In this document: in pieces, positions 38,779 to 50,463 of the stretch
Layout of the letters: each line of letters starts with the position of its first letter
Numbering within the stretch: the stretch's first letter is position 1
From: Aptenodytes patagonicus
Taxonomy: Eukaryota > Chordata > Aves > Sphenisciformes > Spheniscidae
Assembly: GCF_965638725.1 (NCBI RefSeq)
Contig: NC_134949.1
Span: forward strand, 14,010,951 to 14,074,950
Length of the DNA stretch: 64,000 nucleotides
Reading direction: 5' to 3'
The notes under the pieces: generated by a model
Seen by the model: the letters and a program-made list of their open reading frames with translations, nothing else
What the model was told of the DNA's origin: nothing
Database searches by the model: none
Program-made: the position numbers and the translations under genes

Positions 38779-39439
38779 GCAAAAGTTAATAAGTAAATGG
38801 AAATTTCTACAGGAATAACAAGAAAATCTGAAGAGAAGTCACTGATCTGAAAGATGTGAAGGAACAGGTGTCACTGGTATGTTTAAAAATAAGCCATGAC
38901 TGACCTTTCTTTGAAATGTATTTGTGTGAAAAACCTGCTGCTGAAAGCTTGGATGCAAGGTGAGAATAATCATAAAAGCATGGCAGAGAGTTGCTGCCAG
39001 GAGGAAATGACCACTCAGATTGCTTCTGGAGATTCACTGGTCAAATATGGACATTGAAACCTCTGGAAAAAACAAAGCAACCCACAAGCCATCCTTAAAG
39101 GCTGCTTTTTTCCTATCAGCCTGAGCTAACAGATGGGCCTTGCATCATTCCTCAAGCAGACACAAAGACTGGCTTTGTCAGCACATGGCTGCGTGGAAGC
39201 AAGAAAGATTCCAGAAGTGAGGGCTGTCTGCTGGGAAAGGCCAGGCTCTTCCCGAGGACACCATCAGAAGCCAGAAAACATTAATGGAGGTGCAAAACAT
39301 CAGCAGAATTAGGACCCGAGGTACAGGGAAACACATGGTTTGTTTGGGTAAGCAGTGACCGATTATCACAGGAAAGAGTCAGGACAAAGTGTGGGGCACA
39401 TCTCAAATCCGTAGGATAAAACTAAAGAGAGAAAGTGAT

Positions 39440-39650
39440 GCTGACTATTGGGGGGGTGGGGGGGTGGCGGAGGGAAGCTGCTTCCTTAGAGATGTGATTG
39501 AAATCTCACCGAGTGGTACATTTTAAACTGGACTAGATAAAATACTAATGAAAGACACTAGCAGGAACAATCTCAAACTGGCAGAGACATACTAGATGAT
39601 CTGCAAGGTATTTTTCATTTCCACAGTCTATAATCTTCAATTGTCTTGCC
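39440..39650 (+). mobile_element. Ancient CR1-like 3' fragment (tentative)
   Basis: The words GGACTAGATAAAATACTA and TACTAGATGATCTGCAAGG followed by a T-rich segment resemble the 3' end of old CR1 elements, where CTAGATGATCT precedes AGGTCCCTTCCAAC. The sequence is heavily diverged and carries no reading frame. A G-rich stretch at about 39450-39472 with potential quadruplex structure is just upstream. Confidence 0.4.
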
Positions 39651-40351
39651 CAAGATGCATTGTTAATTGTAACTCTTCAGTCTGGCTTACTTTCAACCAC
39701 AGCTTTAAACAGTTTTATGATTCTGAACTTCAAACCTATCAAGAAATTAAGAACTTTCATTATTTCAGTACCATCAGACAAGGGTACTATATTCTCTCAC
39801 AGTCGTATTAAAATTTATACGCACCCTAGCACTTTGCAGCACCATCATCACACAGCTCTCAAAGCAAACATGCAGCTCACTGCACTTGTTCGAAACCCAC
39901 CGCTGCCGGGAGCTACGTTCACGCACATGCTAAAACCACTGCTATGCAACAAGACAGTTTGAAAACCAGATGCCATTTAGAAAACACATTTCAGTCAAAA
40001 TGACTGCCGCAATAGTCTCCTGGAGTTAAATTCAATGACCCTCGTAGAAATTATGTGAGCGTTAAAAAAACCTGCTCAAAACGATTTCAGTCAAAATTAT
40101 AGCTAGAGTATGCTCAGTATGTCAGCCTTGTTAGAAAAGCTCATACAGAAAGGTAACAATAGAACATTACAATTATATATATTTAAGCCAGCAATTGATC
40201 AAAATTGTTTTTATAAAAATTATTAAAAATAAACACTTTTCTGAACGTCTACATTTTAACGATCAGGTTTTGATTCTGAATGTTTTATGCAAGGCTTTTA
40301 ATGCATGAAAAAAATACAACAGAAGAGACTGCACTAGGTGATGTGACCTAC

Positions 40352-40567
40352 CATTTTATCAGATCTTAAATGCTTATGGTTGGAAATCATTTCAGCGTCT
40401 CCCTTTCTGAAACTTCTTTCTTTTTGTATTTGGTCAAATTTTCCATCTGCTAGTAGCACTCCAATATTACTAATTATATCATACCATTCTTGCCTTATTC
40501 TACACCCCTCCAAATTGCTTATGGCCTTCCAGTGTGCAGTTAAAGCATTCATTACTACATGCTTCAG
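40352..40567 (-). other. Unrecognised 72-codon exon-like ORF, doubtful
   Basis: An open minus-strand segment of exactly 72 codons begins right after an AG (TATATAG|CTGAAG) and ends before a consensus-like donor (AAAATG|GTAGGT). The translation includes HWKAISNLEGCRIRQEW and then GVLLADGKFDQIQKE. Codons are A-rich, unlike the ORC5 exons. The upstream acceptor lacks a pyrimidine tract, which argues against real splicing. It may be a fragment of an old mobile element or a chance ORF. It does not resemble ORC5. Confidence 0.2.
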
Positions 40568-42599
40568 CTATATATTTTACCTTTTTCTCAGCTTAAATTA
40601 ATCCAACTCTTTTTTTAAGCTATCTTCTGAATGCAGTCAAAGTGGTTTTGACATTAACAGAGCCACCAGCAGAAAGGGGTATCCCAGCCACAGCCTTGGT
40701 GGTGCTCCACAGACAGCACTCTATGCCCCTCACTTTGGTAACATGCACATAGGTGGCCGTATAGGATGATACAGTGCACGGCAAACATAGTGACCCAGTC
40801 TGTTTTGCAAGCCTTTTTCTTCTATGAATGTTTGCATTTGGTGTCTTTTGCTGTCCCGTATTAGTTATTTTTTGCATTTCTCTCACATAAATATTACTTC
40901 ATTATTTTGTGTTGACTCCCCAGGACCTTGTGTGTTATTTCTTTATCTGTAGCAGTATACATCACACTTCCCAATTTTTAAGTAAATTCTGCATATCTCA
41001 TCAATGGGTTGACAACACTTTACCAGAAGACTTCATCAGATTGCGTCAAACAGAATTTAACACTAATTACCAACTTGAACAAACTTTCAAGACATAAATG
41101 TGTTGACAAATTCCAGATGCGACAGCATTATATTCACTACATGTTTAATTACTACGGGGCAGGGGGGGTGAGTGGGGACGGAAATCAACTGACTACTTCT
41201 GCTACCATTTATCCTTTAAAAACCAATGTTGCTTAGGCTAACAGGCTTTTTTTCTTTTATTTTTATGCCCATTTAAGGATTTAAAAATGTTTGTTCTATC
41301 ACAATATTAGGGATGTTTAGCTGTTACTATGAAGCCTGGCAGGAAAGGAGATTTGTATCACATTTTCCCCTAAGAATTATCATGCAATGTGCCTACTTTC
41401 AGTCTTCAGTACAATAAAGAATTTACTGGATTGAGATCAGTCCATGTCACTGAAGCCATCATGTCATACCATCTTTTTCATGAATGCACTAAATTTTATC
41501 ATAAAAACAAGAAGTTTTTTCCCTCCAACACAATGACTCCCATAGAAGACTTTGAGAATCTTACTGATACACAGATAGGAAAACTTGCTTCAGTTTCCTA
41601 AGTAATTTTATTCAAGACCTATTTATTTGAATACACTATTATATTTTAATGAAATCTTTTTGTATTTGTTACTCTGCATCTCTGTCTTCACTGTCTCCTC
41701 CGACTTTACTTCACTCAAGGCAAATCTATGTGATTTACAGATTTAAACAAGTGACCCTTTTGGCTTTTTCAAAGCTTCATCATATTGGTGGCTCAGGCGT
41801 TTATTAAGACAGCCAAAACTTCCTCATCTTCCTTCAGTTTCTAAAAGACGATCCCTCTGTTTTTAGAAGAAATGTTTATTTATCCTCAAGTATGACCTTG
41901 AATTTCACGCTGTTAAACCTACTCAGTTTGTATCATACTCACCACCTTCAAGATATTTCTTGCATATCTCCATAGCATAAAAGTTTACTAAGCCCAGGGC
42001 ATACAACCTTGAATTTTACACTACAAAACTCTTTCAGTTTCTACTACACAGGTCATAAGAATTCTCATACAGTATTTTCCCCACTGTATAATCAGTGTTC
42101 ACCACTTCTGTCTTATAGCACTCAGTCTTACTTTTTGTGTCCCGTTTACGCTAAATAATATTTGACAAAAAGTGTTGCCAATTCCATAACTTATTCAAGG
42201 CGTAAGTGTGAATCTTTTGCCTTTTTCCTTTTCCCCTCCTCCCTTTCTGCACCATTCCACCCTCTCCTGTCTTTCAGACCACAGAACACCTTTCTGCTGT
42301 GTTACTAGAAGCTGCCTTATTTCTAGCATGTTCTCCTGCAATTGGCCTCCTTGTGGCTTTTCTCTTCAATCTCAAGTGAAGCCAATGTATTTTCTTCCTT
42401 CGAGGAGACACTTCCTCACCTTGCCCTAGAATTCATATTCATACTTTAGAATCCACTCTCTTCAATTAGCAGTCTGTCTTCTACGTTTTTTTTGTTCAGT
42501 GAATCTGACTAGCTGCAAATCTTGACTCATCAGCGCAGCATCCTTTCATCTCTCCTCTGCACTTTCTCATTATCTTCAGTCCTCACATCTTCTCTTCCA

Positions 42600-42905
42600 A
42601 AACCCAGTGCTTCCCAAAAAACCCCACAACTTTTTAAAATGGGAATACTGAAACAAGATCCAGGAAACATCCCAGGAAACTAAGAAGGCAATTTAAAAAA
42701 GCAAACAAGAAACCCACGAGGAGGTATTTCTTCATCCAAATTCGTAGTTAATCTGTGACACACTTTGCCACTGAAAATTCAGTATGGTGGTAGAGGGTTT
42801 TATGGAGTTAAGAAAGCAACTGGACGCATTCATGGAAGGAAATACAACCACAGGCTGCTAAATGCAAAGAATATCAACTCTGTGGCAAGCATTTAAGCCA
42901 CAGGT
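42600..42905 (+). mobile_element. Ancient CR1/L3-like fragment (tentative)
   Basis: Diverged sequence with the order GAGGTATTTCTTCATCC, then CACACTTTGCCACTG, then TAGAGGGTTTTATGGAG and AACTGGACGCATTCATGGA. This matches the usual layout of the 3' coding end of old CR1/L3 LINEs (VRKFF, HWNRLP, VF-KR words at the protein level). It has no open frame. The call rests on word order seen by eye. Confidence 0.45.
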
Positions 42906-43202
42906 AGTAAGAAGCCGTAATGTATACCAGACTAAACTCATCCTCCGCTTGCCGGTCTTGCATTTTTCCTGCATGTCTGATATTAATCAGAAGTAGTCAG
43001 ATAGTTTTACTGTCTTATAAGAAGTAAAACAGTGGGTAAGTCCACTTTTGATCTGACTTAATGTGGCTGTTATAACGCATTCACCAAAGGTAAAGTGTAT
43101 CATTTACACGTTCTACATCCTACGGCTTTGTGTTTCCCCTTTACCCTTCTCTTGGGCTGCTGCAAGGGCTCTCTCACTATTAATTACTGTATTCTCTCCA
43201 TA

Positions 43203-43250
43203 CTCTGCAGTCTTTAAAAAAAAAAAAAAAAAGTCGAAAAAAAAGCAAGA
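43203..43250. repeat. A-rich tracts
   Basis: Two A-rich runs around 43216-43249 separated by GTCG. A second A-rich plus TA-dinucleotide tract lies at about 43586-43614. No retroposed gene body is attached to either. Confidence 0.7.
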
Positions 43251-44935
43251 CGATGAAAATCCAGCTTCCCCCACCATCTCCTGGAAAACTTCTCGGTATC
43301 TCAAAAGCATTTGCACAATTAGCCCTGCCCACTCACTGTTACAGTAACATCACTTTTAAAAAGCAGTTCAATAATGTATTCATTTTGGAACTATTATTAA
43401 AGGAATCTTTCAAAGTATTAATGAATTTGCTTTCTTTTCATTATTTTTATTCAATATAGAAATTAGGAAAAAGCCCCTTTTTTCTCTTAGCACATTTACT
43501 TTAACATTAATCAATTTGCCTAAGGAGAAAAAGGAAATTAAAAGGCAATTCACAACAATCTTTGCCTCACTCTGCTCATCAATTTAAAAAAAAAAAAATA
43601 TATATATATATAAAAAACTCTACAGAATGTTGCATGGATAAATCAGTATTTCTGAGTCAGTTCCCTCACTCTGAGGATCAATTAAAGTACTTTAGCATGC
43701 CTTTCAGGGCATTATGGAAATTTGCTTAACGTGGTATTTTCTGAGAGGATCAAATTATTTTCTGTACCTGAGGATATATTTGGAAATCTTTTCAGAAATT
43801 TGTTAAGACCCCTGGAACTGATCACAGGGGAGTTTATTTTGATCCTCCAAAACATGAAAAAACCAAGGCTTGAACGTACTTGCAATCTGTTGGAGGTCTG
43901 TGCATCCAATTTACTCCATAACAACCTGGGAAAGGCACTGCTAAGTAGGAAGACTACAGATATGAGTTATAGACAGATAATTCAAAAGTACTCGTCTTTC
44001 TATTTCATACTTTAAAATCAGAGCAACCGAAGATGGTAACAGATGGTCAAAGAAACACTTGGGGAATAGCATTTACAGTTAATTTGATTACTTAAGTCAG
44101 GTAGCTTCATAAAGTGGACACCAGACAAAGGCTGGCTATTTTTCAAGGCACAGGCAATAGCTAGCCAACAGAAGTATCCTTCTGCCACCTCCTGATTAAT
44201 TTCTGCATCAGAGATCTCAGGTTCCAAGCATTTTTTAGAAGATGAGGAAGGCGACACAAAGACTGTTTTCCAGAAGCAAACCTTTGTGCAGCTGACCAAG
44301 CATATAACCTTAAATCCCCAAATCTAGAAAATTTTCACCTGTTATTTTTGTCCTTCATTTATAACACTTCTGTCCCACAATGGCAGCATTTCTAGGTATT
44401 GCAAGACAAGTACTATCAAGAACAGAAAAAAGTAACCTTAAAAATACTACCAAGTATCTGTGATACTGATAGGACTTGACACATTTACAGAAGGCCCTAA
44501 ATTTTTAATGCTATCGCAGTAAAATATAGAACTGCATACACAGAGTTACTAGCCTTCTACTGCTATATGAAGGAGTTTTGTTTGCAAATATAATTTTGTA
44601 TTCAAAAATAATTAAAGCAATTAGGATTTCTGACCTGTCCTGAGGACAAAAATCAGTACTCTGTATATGCCATGAGCAGAAATCATGAAATTAAAGGAGA
44701 TTTCTCATAATCAGATGTTTGGGATTATCTTCTAAGACTAAACTACCTTGCTTTCTCCAAGAAAGAAAAAGATTCTCAACATGTCTTAACTGCAGTCTAT
44801 TTTTGGATGATTATGAAAATTATGTGTTAAAAGAATATTGATCCAAATCTTGTATAAAGAAACAAGATATTAAGAATTTTTAATTAAAACAACCACTGCA
44901 GGAAGATTTGACCCAAATACTTCTGAAATACAAAA

Positions 44936-46215
44936 ATCATAGAATCATAAAGGTTGGAAAAGACCTCTAAGATCATCGAGTCCAACCATCGACCCAACAC
45001 CACCATGCCCACTAAACCATGTCCCTAAGCGCCTCATCTACACGTCTTTTAAATACCTCCAGGGATGGGGACTCAACCACTTCCCTGGGCAGCCTGTTCC
45101 AATGTTTAACCACTCTTTCAGTAAAGAAATTTTTCCTCGTGTCCAATCTAAACCTCCCCTGGCACAACTTGAGGCTGTTTCCTCTCGTCCTATCGCTTGT
45201 TACTTGGGAGAAGGGACCGACACCCACCTCGCTACAACCTCCTTTCAGGGAGTTGTAGAGAGCGATGAGGTCTCCCCTCAGCCTCCCTTTCTCCAGGCTA
45301 AACAACCCCAGTTCCCTCAGCCGCTCCTCATAAGACTTGTTCTCCAGACCCCTCACCAGCCTCGTTGCCCTTCTCTGGACACGCTCCAGCACCTCGACGT
45401 CCTTCTCGCAGTGAGGGGCCCAAAATGGAACACAGTATTCGAGGTGCGGCCTCACCAGGGCCGAGTACAGGGGCACGATCACTTCCCTACTCCTGCTGGC
45501 CACACTAGTTCTGATACAGGCCAGGATGCCATTGGCCTTCTTGGCCGCCTGGGCACACTGCCAGCTCATGTTCAGCCAGCTGTCGACCAGCACCCCCAGG
45601 TCCTTTTCCGCCAGGCAGCTTTCCAGCCACTCTTCCCCAAGCCTGTAGCGCTGCATGGGGTTGTTGTGGCCCAAGTGCAGGACCCGGCACTTGGCCTTGT
45701 TGAACCTCATACAGTTGGCCTGGGCCCATCCATCCAGCCTGTCCAGGTCCCTCTGCAGAGCCTTCCTGCCCTCGAGCAGATCAACACTCCCACCCAACTT
45801 GGTGTCGTCTGCAAACTTGCTGAGGGTGCACTCGATCCCCTCATCCAGATCATTGATAAAGATATTGAACAAGACCGGCCCCAAAACTGAGCCCTGGGGA
45901 ACACCACTCGTGACTGGCCACCAACTGGATTTAACTCCATTCACCACAACTCTCTGGGCCCGGCCGTCCAGCCAGTTTTTGACCCAGCGCAGAGTACACC
46001 TGTCTAAGCTGTGAGCTGCCAGCTTCTCTAGGAGAATGCTGTGGGAGACGGTGTCAAAGGCCTTACTGAAGTCCAGGTAGACCACATCCACAGCCTTTCC
46101 CTCATCCACTAGGCGGGTCACCTGGTCATAGAAGGAGATCAGGTTGGTCAAGCAGGACCTGCCTCTCATGAACCCGTGCTGGCTGGGCCTGATCCCCTGG
46201 TTGTCCCAGCACATG
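44936..46215 (-). mobile_element. CR1 LINE, 5'-truncated, young
   Basis: Non-LTR retrotransposon of the CR1 clade inserted antisense to the plus strand. The 3' end lies on the left and carries the CR1 tail (reverse complement of AATCATAGAATCAT, 44936-44949). Then comes the typical TTGGAAAAGACCTCTAAGAT segment, then the 3' part of ORF2. The 5' truncation falls at about 46211-46226, where the match to CR1 gives way to unrelated sequence. No target-site duplication is visible, as usual for CR1. It lies in sense with ORC5 inside its large intron. Confidence 0.95.
45012..46215 (-). pseudogene. CR1 ORF2 reverse-transcriptase fragment (open frame)
   Basis: About 400 codons of the CR1 pol protein remain open down to the natural stop at 45012. 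Visible reverse-transcriptase motifs are [14 protein letters not shown] (fingers), YLDFSKAFD (motif A), [20 protein letters not shown] (motif B) and FADDTKL (motif C, catalytic DD). The thumb and C-terminal region follow, ending VDEALRDMV. The endonuclease domain and first part of the reverse transcriptase are absent because of 5' truncation, so the copy is dead. The computed frame continues upstream to 46406 through non-CR1 flanking DNA, and that part is not CR1. Absence of internal stops marks it as young. Confidence 0.93.
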
Positions 46216-49200
46216 CCTTGTGTAAAATCAGACATTTTAATCACAAGGCTAGACAAATGGTAAAATACACTGTAGTCTGAAGTGGGAGTCTGTCTGAAAA
46301 ATGACAATTTAAAGATACATTTATTTTGTATGTTGAGATTACTAAACCAAATCTTTACAGACTCTCTACAGTACCACGCTACATCCCAACTACTCACGAG
46401 AAGCATTGCAGAAGACTACAATCAACACCATGTTCATTGTGACTACATAAAACTGTACATTTCAGTGCTTCCATAATAGGAATAAATAGTAATAAAAGTA
46501 AAAATAGAAACAACTTGTATCAATCCCTAAAGTACATAAGCACATCATACTGGTACAAAACAAAGATCCCTCCTGGCCCAATATGCTGTCTCTTGAAAGG
46601 ACTGACGAAGGATGCTTAGGAAAGAGTATAATAAAATTGTAAGCAAAAGAAATTTCCCAACATACACAACTGGCTCCTGGTAATCTTTATTTCAGGGACT
46701 TCAATAATTAGGTATAAAATTGTTCACACATATGGATCTGACCTGTTGAAATATGACATTTCTTGTTGTTCTTGTATTGTCAAACTGGAGCTAAAAAGAT
46801 TGTTGAATTGTGACGTTAATGCACCTAATCAACACATCGGAGCAGAAATTTATTATGAGGCTGCACATAAACACCAAGAAATTAGAAACAACAATACTGC
46901 CTAGCTCTCAGCAAAAGCTGTATATATGGCATTGAGTCACAATAGGTTTTATGCCATCAAACAGGGGAGAAAAATAAATCTGATTTACTTTCATATAAGA
47001 CAGTAATTAGAATTTGATTTGATACATGATGTTGGATCCTGGACAAACCAACAGTTACAAACAAAGCTCTTATACAACAGCAGAACAGACAAAACACCAA
47101 GAGTGAATGCAAGTTCCAGTTCCAGGTTGGCCAGCTGTCACCACACAGCACAAGGGAAGAGGGGACTGCAAACTCGCTCTTCTCAATGGTGGGAAATGGG
47201 CAGATCTGGAATCTCCCCTCCCTGAGCATGCCAGGAAACCAAATGCTTGCCCTCAAGGAGAATTTTCTGCTCTGAATCAGTAAAAACTATGGCATTTTGG
47301 TCCTGCCAGGAGCAAGAGAAAGACCAGGATCAAGACTGTCACTCAGGAAGTCAATCAACCCCTCTAGTTGCTTGAAAACCAGTGAAACAAACCCTACTGT
47401 AACAGCACAAAGCTGATGGTTGCAACCTACAGTGAGAAAATTTGTTTTTATTTAAAAAAAACATATCTATAACTATAATTTAAGTTTAGGTATGCTACAA
47501 TAGAGGCTATAAATTTATAAACATCCATTTTTGTTAGTCTTTCTACAGAAAGTAAAGCTTTCAGTCATCCATGAATTGGTAAGTCATGAAATATTAAAAA
47601 TTTAGGTTCAATGACCCATTAAATACGTTAGATGCAACTGCGAAAGATATCTATAAATATCTTTGTAACTCTTGCATAGATGATCCTGCAAAGCAGTCAT
47701 AACTACCAGTTTTATTCAGTTATACTTGGTTTTATCAGAAAAAGTGCATGAAACCTCATCTGTCAGCAATTAATTGGAAAGGAAAAAACCCTGTTCTTCA
47801 AACACAACACCGCTTCTTATGCAGTTTCCGTCACCCTTTAATGCAACTGTGAAATTCTGCTAGTTATACCACATATCACTTAGGTTTTCTAACCTGGAAG
47901 AAACCAGTTTCTGACATTCACGTGTTTGGCAAGCACATGTGTTGCATAAAAAAGTTAGCAGCCAACCAAGGCAACCAATAAACTAGTGAACCAGTGTGCT
48001 GGCACACCCATCAACAACGCTGGTCAATGAATTTAACTGCAATGTATCTGTAGACAAGTGATATGTGGGAAGGGAATGGTCAGGTTGGAATGAGGGAAGA
48101 GAGAAATTTTGTATCAAATACTATTACAAGTCAAGAAATCCACGGGGATTGTTTTGCTCTTTGGAGCAGTGACTGTGTATGTGTTCCATTTAAATACCTG
48201 CAAAAGGGAAGCACTGCTTAGGAACAGTACGCAGCCAATTAGTATTTCTCCTGCCTTTATGGCATTCAAGGATAATACCATTTAGATGGACAGAAACATT
48301 CGAAGACACAACCCCTCCATAGATTCCTAAAAACATCTTGCTATATACATCAAGTTAAAATTTGTGCAGTTAGCAAACATTGACTATATGGCTCCTACAT
48401 CGTCACAAATCATTTATGGAGCAACAGAGTCTAAAATAGTAATGTGTTCCACAAGGCAATTTCCACATAATTCAGGAACGGATTAAAAGCATTAAAGAAC
48501 CTACATAAGGTGTCCTATTTTAGTTTCAGTGGAATACAATGCAATCAAGAAACAGAATTTCTCAGGTTTCCATGACTAAATTATTTATTTTTGCAGTTGA
48601 TGGTTGTGATAGCCACTGTATTTTTTGAATAATCATTGTGTCAAGACTTTTCTGTAATATTCAATAATTATAAATCTGAGTTTTTTGAATGTTAAAATTA
48701 AATCACCATAAAAAGGCTTAATCCCCCCCCAAGTACTATATTGATCACCAAACTCTGAAAAATCCGTACAAAAGATCAATGGAAAGGTGCAAAAAAGCAG
48801 GAAAGAATCAAGCAATCAATGAAGTCTTTTGATCTCATGGATGAAAGATAGTCGCCCTCCTACTAATACAGCTATTGCCTACTTTAGTGAGAAAACACAG
48901 GAGAAAAACAAAACTGAAGAAACAGAGGGGAAGCAGTTATGATTTGGCAAAGACTACTAGGGTCTGATGAAAAGCTACTTGTCATTCCAATCAACTGTGC
49001 TATATCCTGAACACTTTTCCACCTCCTTGGAGGCCTTTCACATAAACTTTACATAATGGATAAGTAGTTCCCATGGCTATCTTCCGGAATCTCTTCAGTA
49101 AGCAGAAACAGAAGTATTGCTCAAATATATTTTAAAATGTCCGTAGCAGAACCTGCACTGCAATCAATAAATGTTAAAAAAATGGTATCAAAGAACCAAC

Positions 49201-50409
49201 TGCTCAGGAAGTGTTGTTGTCAGTCTGCTATTCCTCAGTAAGGGAAGCTCAAGCAGCAGAGACCAAAATGTTGTCTAGGGTATGCTCTGGTCTTTCCCCC
49301 TTTCCCGCTCTGCCACTGAAGACTCAGACCTGTCTTTCAAGAAGCTCTCAACACATCTTGTCCAAGATGACACATTAAGAACATAACACAGGCAAGGTGA
49401 TTACTGCCAGGAGTTACTTATTGGATCAGGACATCCAGGCTATTCCTCTGAGGTGCCTGGCAGCCTGCACCCTCTTAATGGCTGTATTCCATTTTACTAC
49501 CAGAAGTAACATTCGGGAAAGGAGCAGTGCAGATCTCCTCCAACTTAACCAGTGTTCAAAACTAAACTACCGAAGCTACCTCTGTCCTTGCACATCTTGT
49601 CCTGCAGAAGCCACTACGTATCGTTAAAACTTGACTGATTTTATCCGGAAAGCGTACTGAGACTTTGTCATCTCAAGAATAATTTTAAAACCCTAACCTC
49701 AGGAACTGCATTTCCAAGACACAATTTCGCACTTAAAAAAAAGAAAAAAAGAAAAAAGAACAGAACAAACATTCATATGATGACTTTTCTATCTCTAAAA
49801 CTATTCTCAATTTATTTTATAATAGAGAAATTGTGCAATATGAATGCTACCATGGTAACAACTCATTTTATTGAACAAGAGAGAAAATAATTATCCCAAA
49901 CCTGCATATCATGCAAGCACATGCAGTAAATTTAGTGCTGCCCTTTTTCCCCTTGCTATTTTTCTTCTTGCAAAGAGAAATAGATTTTGAATTTATACCT
50001 TATAGCAAGCCAGGCATCATTCTGCTTGTCCCTCCCACTTCTTTGTATATTTTACACCTCCTGAGTGCATGATGTGAAGGACCCAGTTACTTACAAAAAG
50101 AAAAAGGGGTTAATGAATCAGAAATGCTCTTCCCCCTCCTGAGTTAAGTACAGAAGACTCCTATGTAAATGCTTCACGCATTTAAAAAAAAATGAAGCCC
50201 TAAGGCAAGCACAGCACATGCTTAGTATTCACTCAGTATACTTAAACAGGAACCCTTACATTTACAGTAAACCAAAAGTTATTCATCTCCAAACATAAAT
50301 TAAACCTGATTTTACTGTTCTGTCCAAATATTCTTTGTGATACTATGTTTGTGAACATATTATTATATTTTATATACAAGGGACCATAATATTTTCAGAA
50401 GAACTGCAT
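46216..50409 (-). other. ORC5: ORC5 intron, middle part; no exon seen
   Basis: AT-rich intronic DNA between the first CR1 and the hairpin at 50.4 kb. It contains an 8-C run at 48723-48730 (on the minus strand TACTTGGGGGGGG) and A-rich tracts near 49734-49760. No ORC5 exon or other gene was recognised. Confidence 0.55.
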
Positions 50410-50463
50410 GGATTTAGCCATACAAATCCAATTAATCTCAATAGAAGCTGTATGGCTAAATCC
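50410..50463. repeat. Perfect 15-bp foldback hairpin
   Basis: Arms GGATTTAGCCATACA (50410-50424) and TGTATGGCTAAATCC (50449-50463) are exact reverse complements around a 24-nt loop. The pairing continues weakly outward after a one-base mismatch. The size fits a miRNA-like stem-loop. The inner words (AATTAATCTCAATAGAAG) also recall the centre of palindromic sauropsid MITE-like repeats, where the loop reads close to CATTGACTTCAATGG. Both readings are inference. Confidence 0.8.

Noticed and set aside
41389..41601. 70-codon plus-strand ORF
   Set aside because: On the opposite strand to ORC5, unrecognised, with no splice context; most likely chance.
43712..43924. Minus-strand segment reading FPNISS before a GT, tested as an ORC5 exon
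   Set aside because: Surrounding residues do not match ORC5.
45102..45890. 262-codon plus-strand ORF across the first CR1
   Set aside because: It is the antisense shadow of CR1 ORF2; similar mirror ORFs occur over the CR1 at 59-60 kb.
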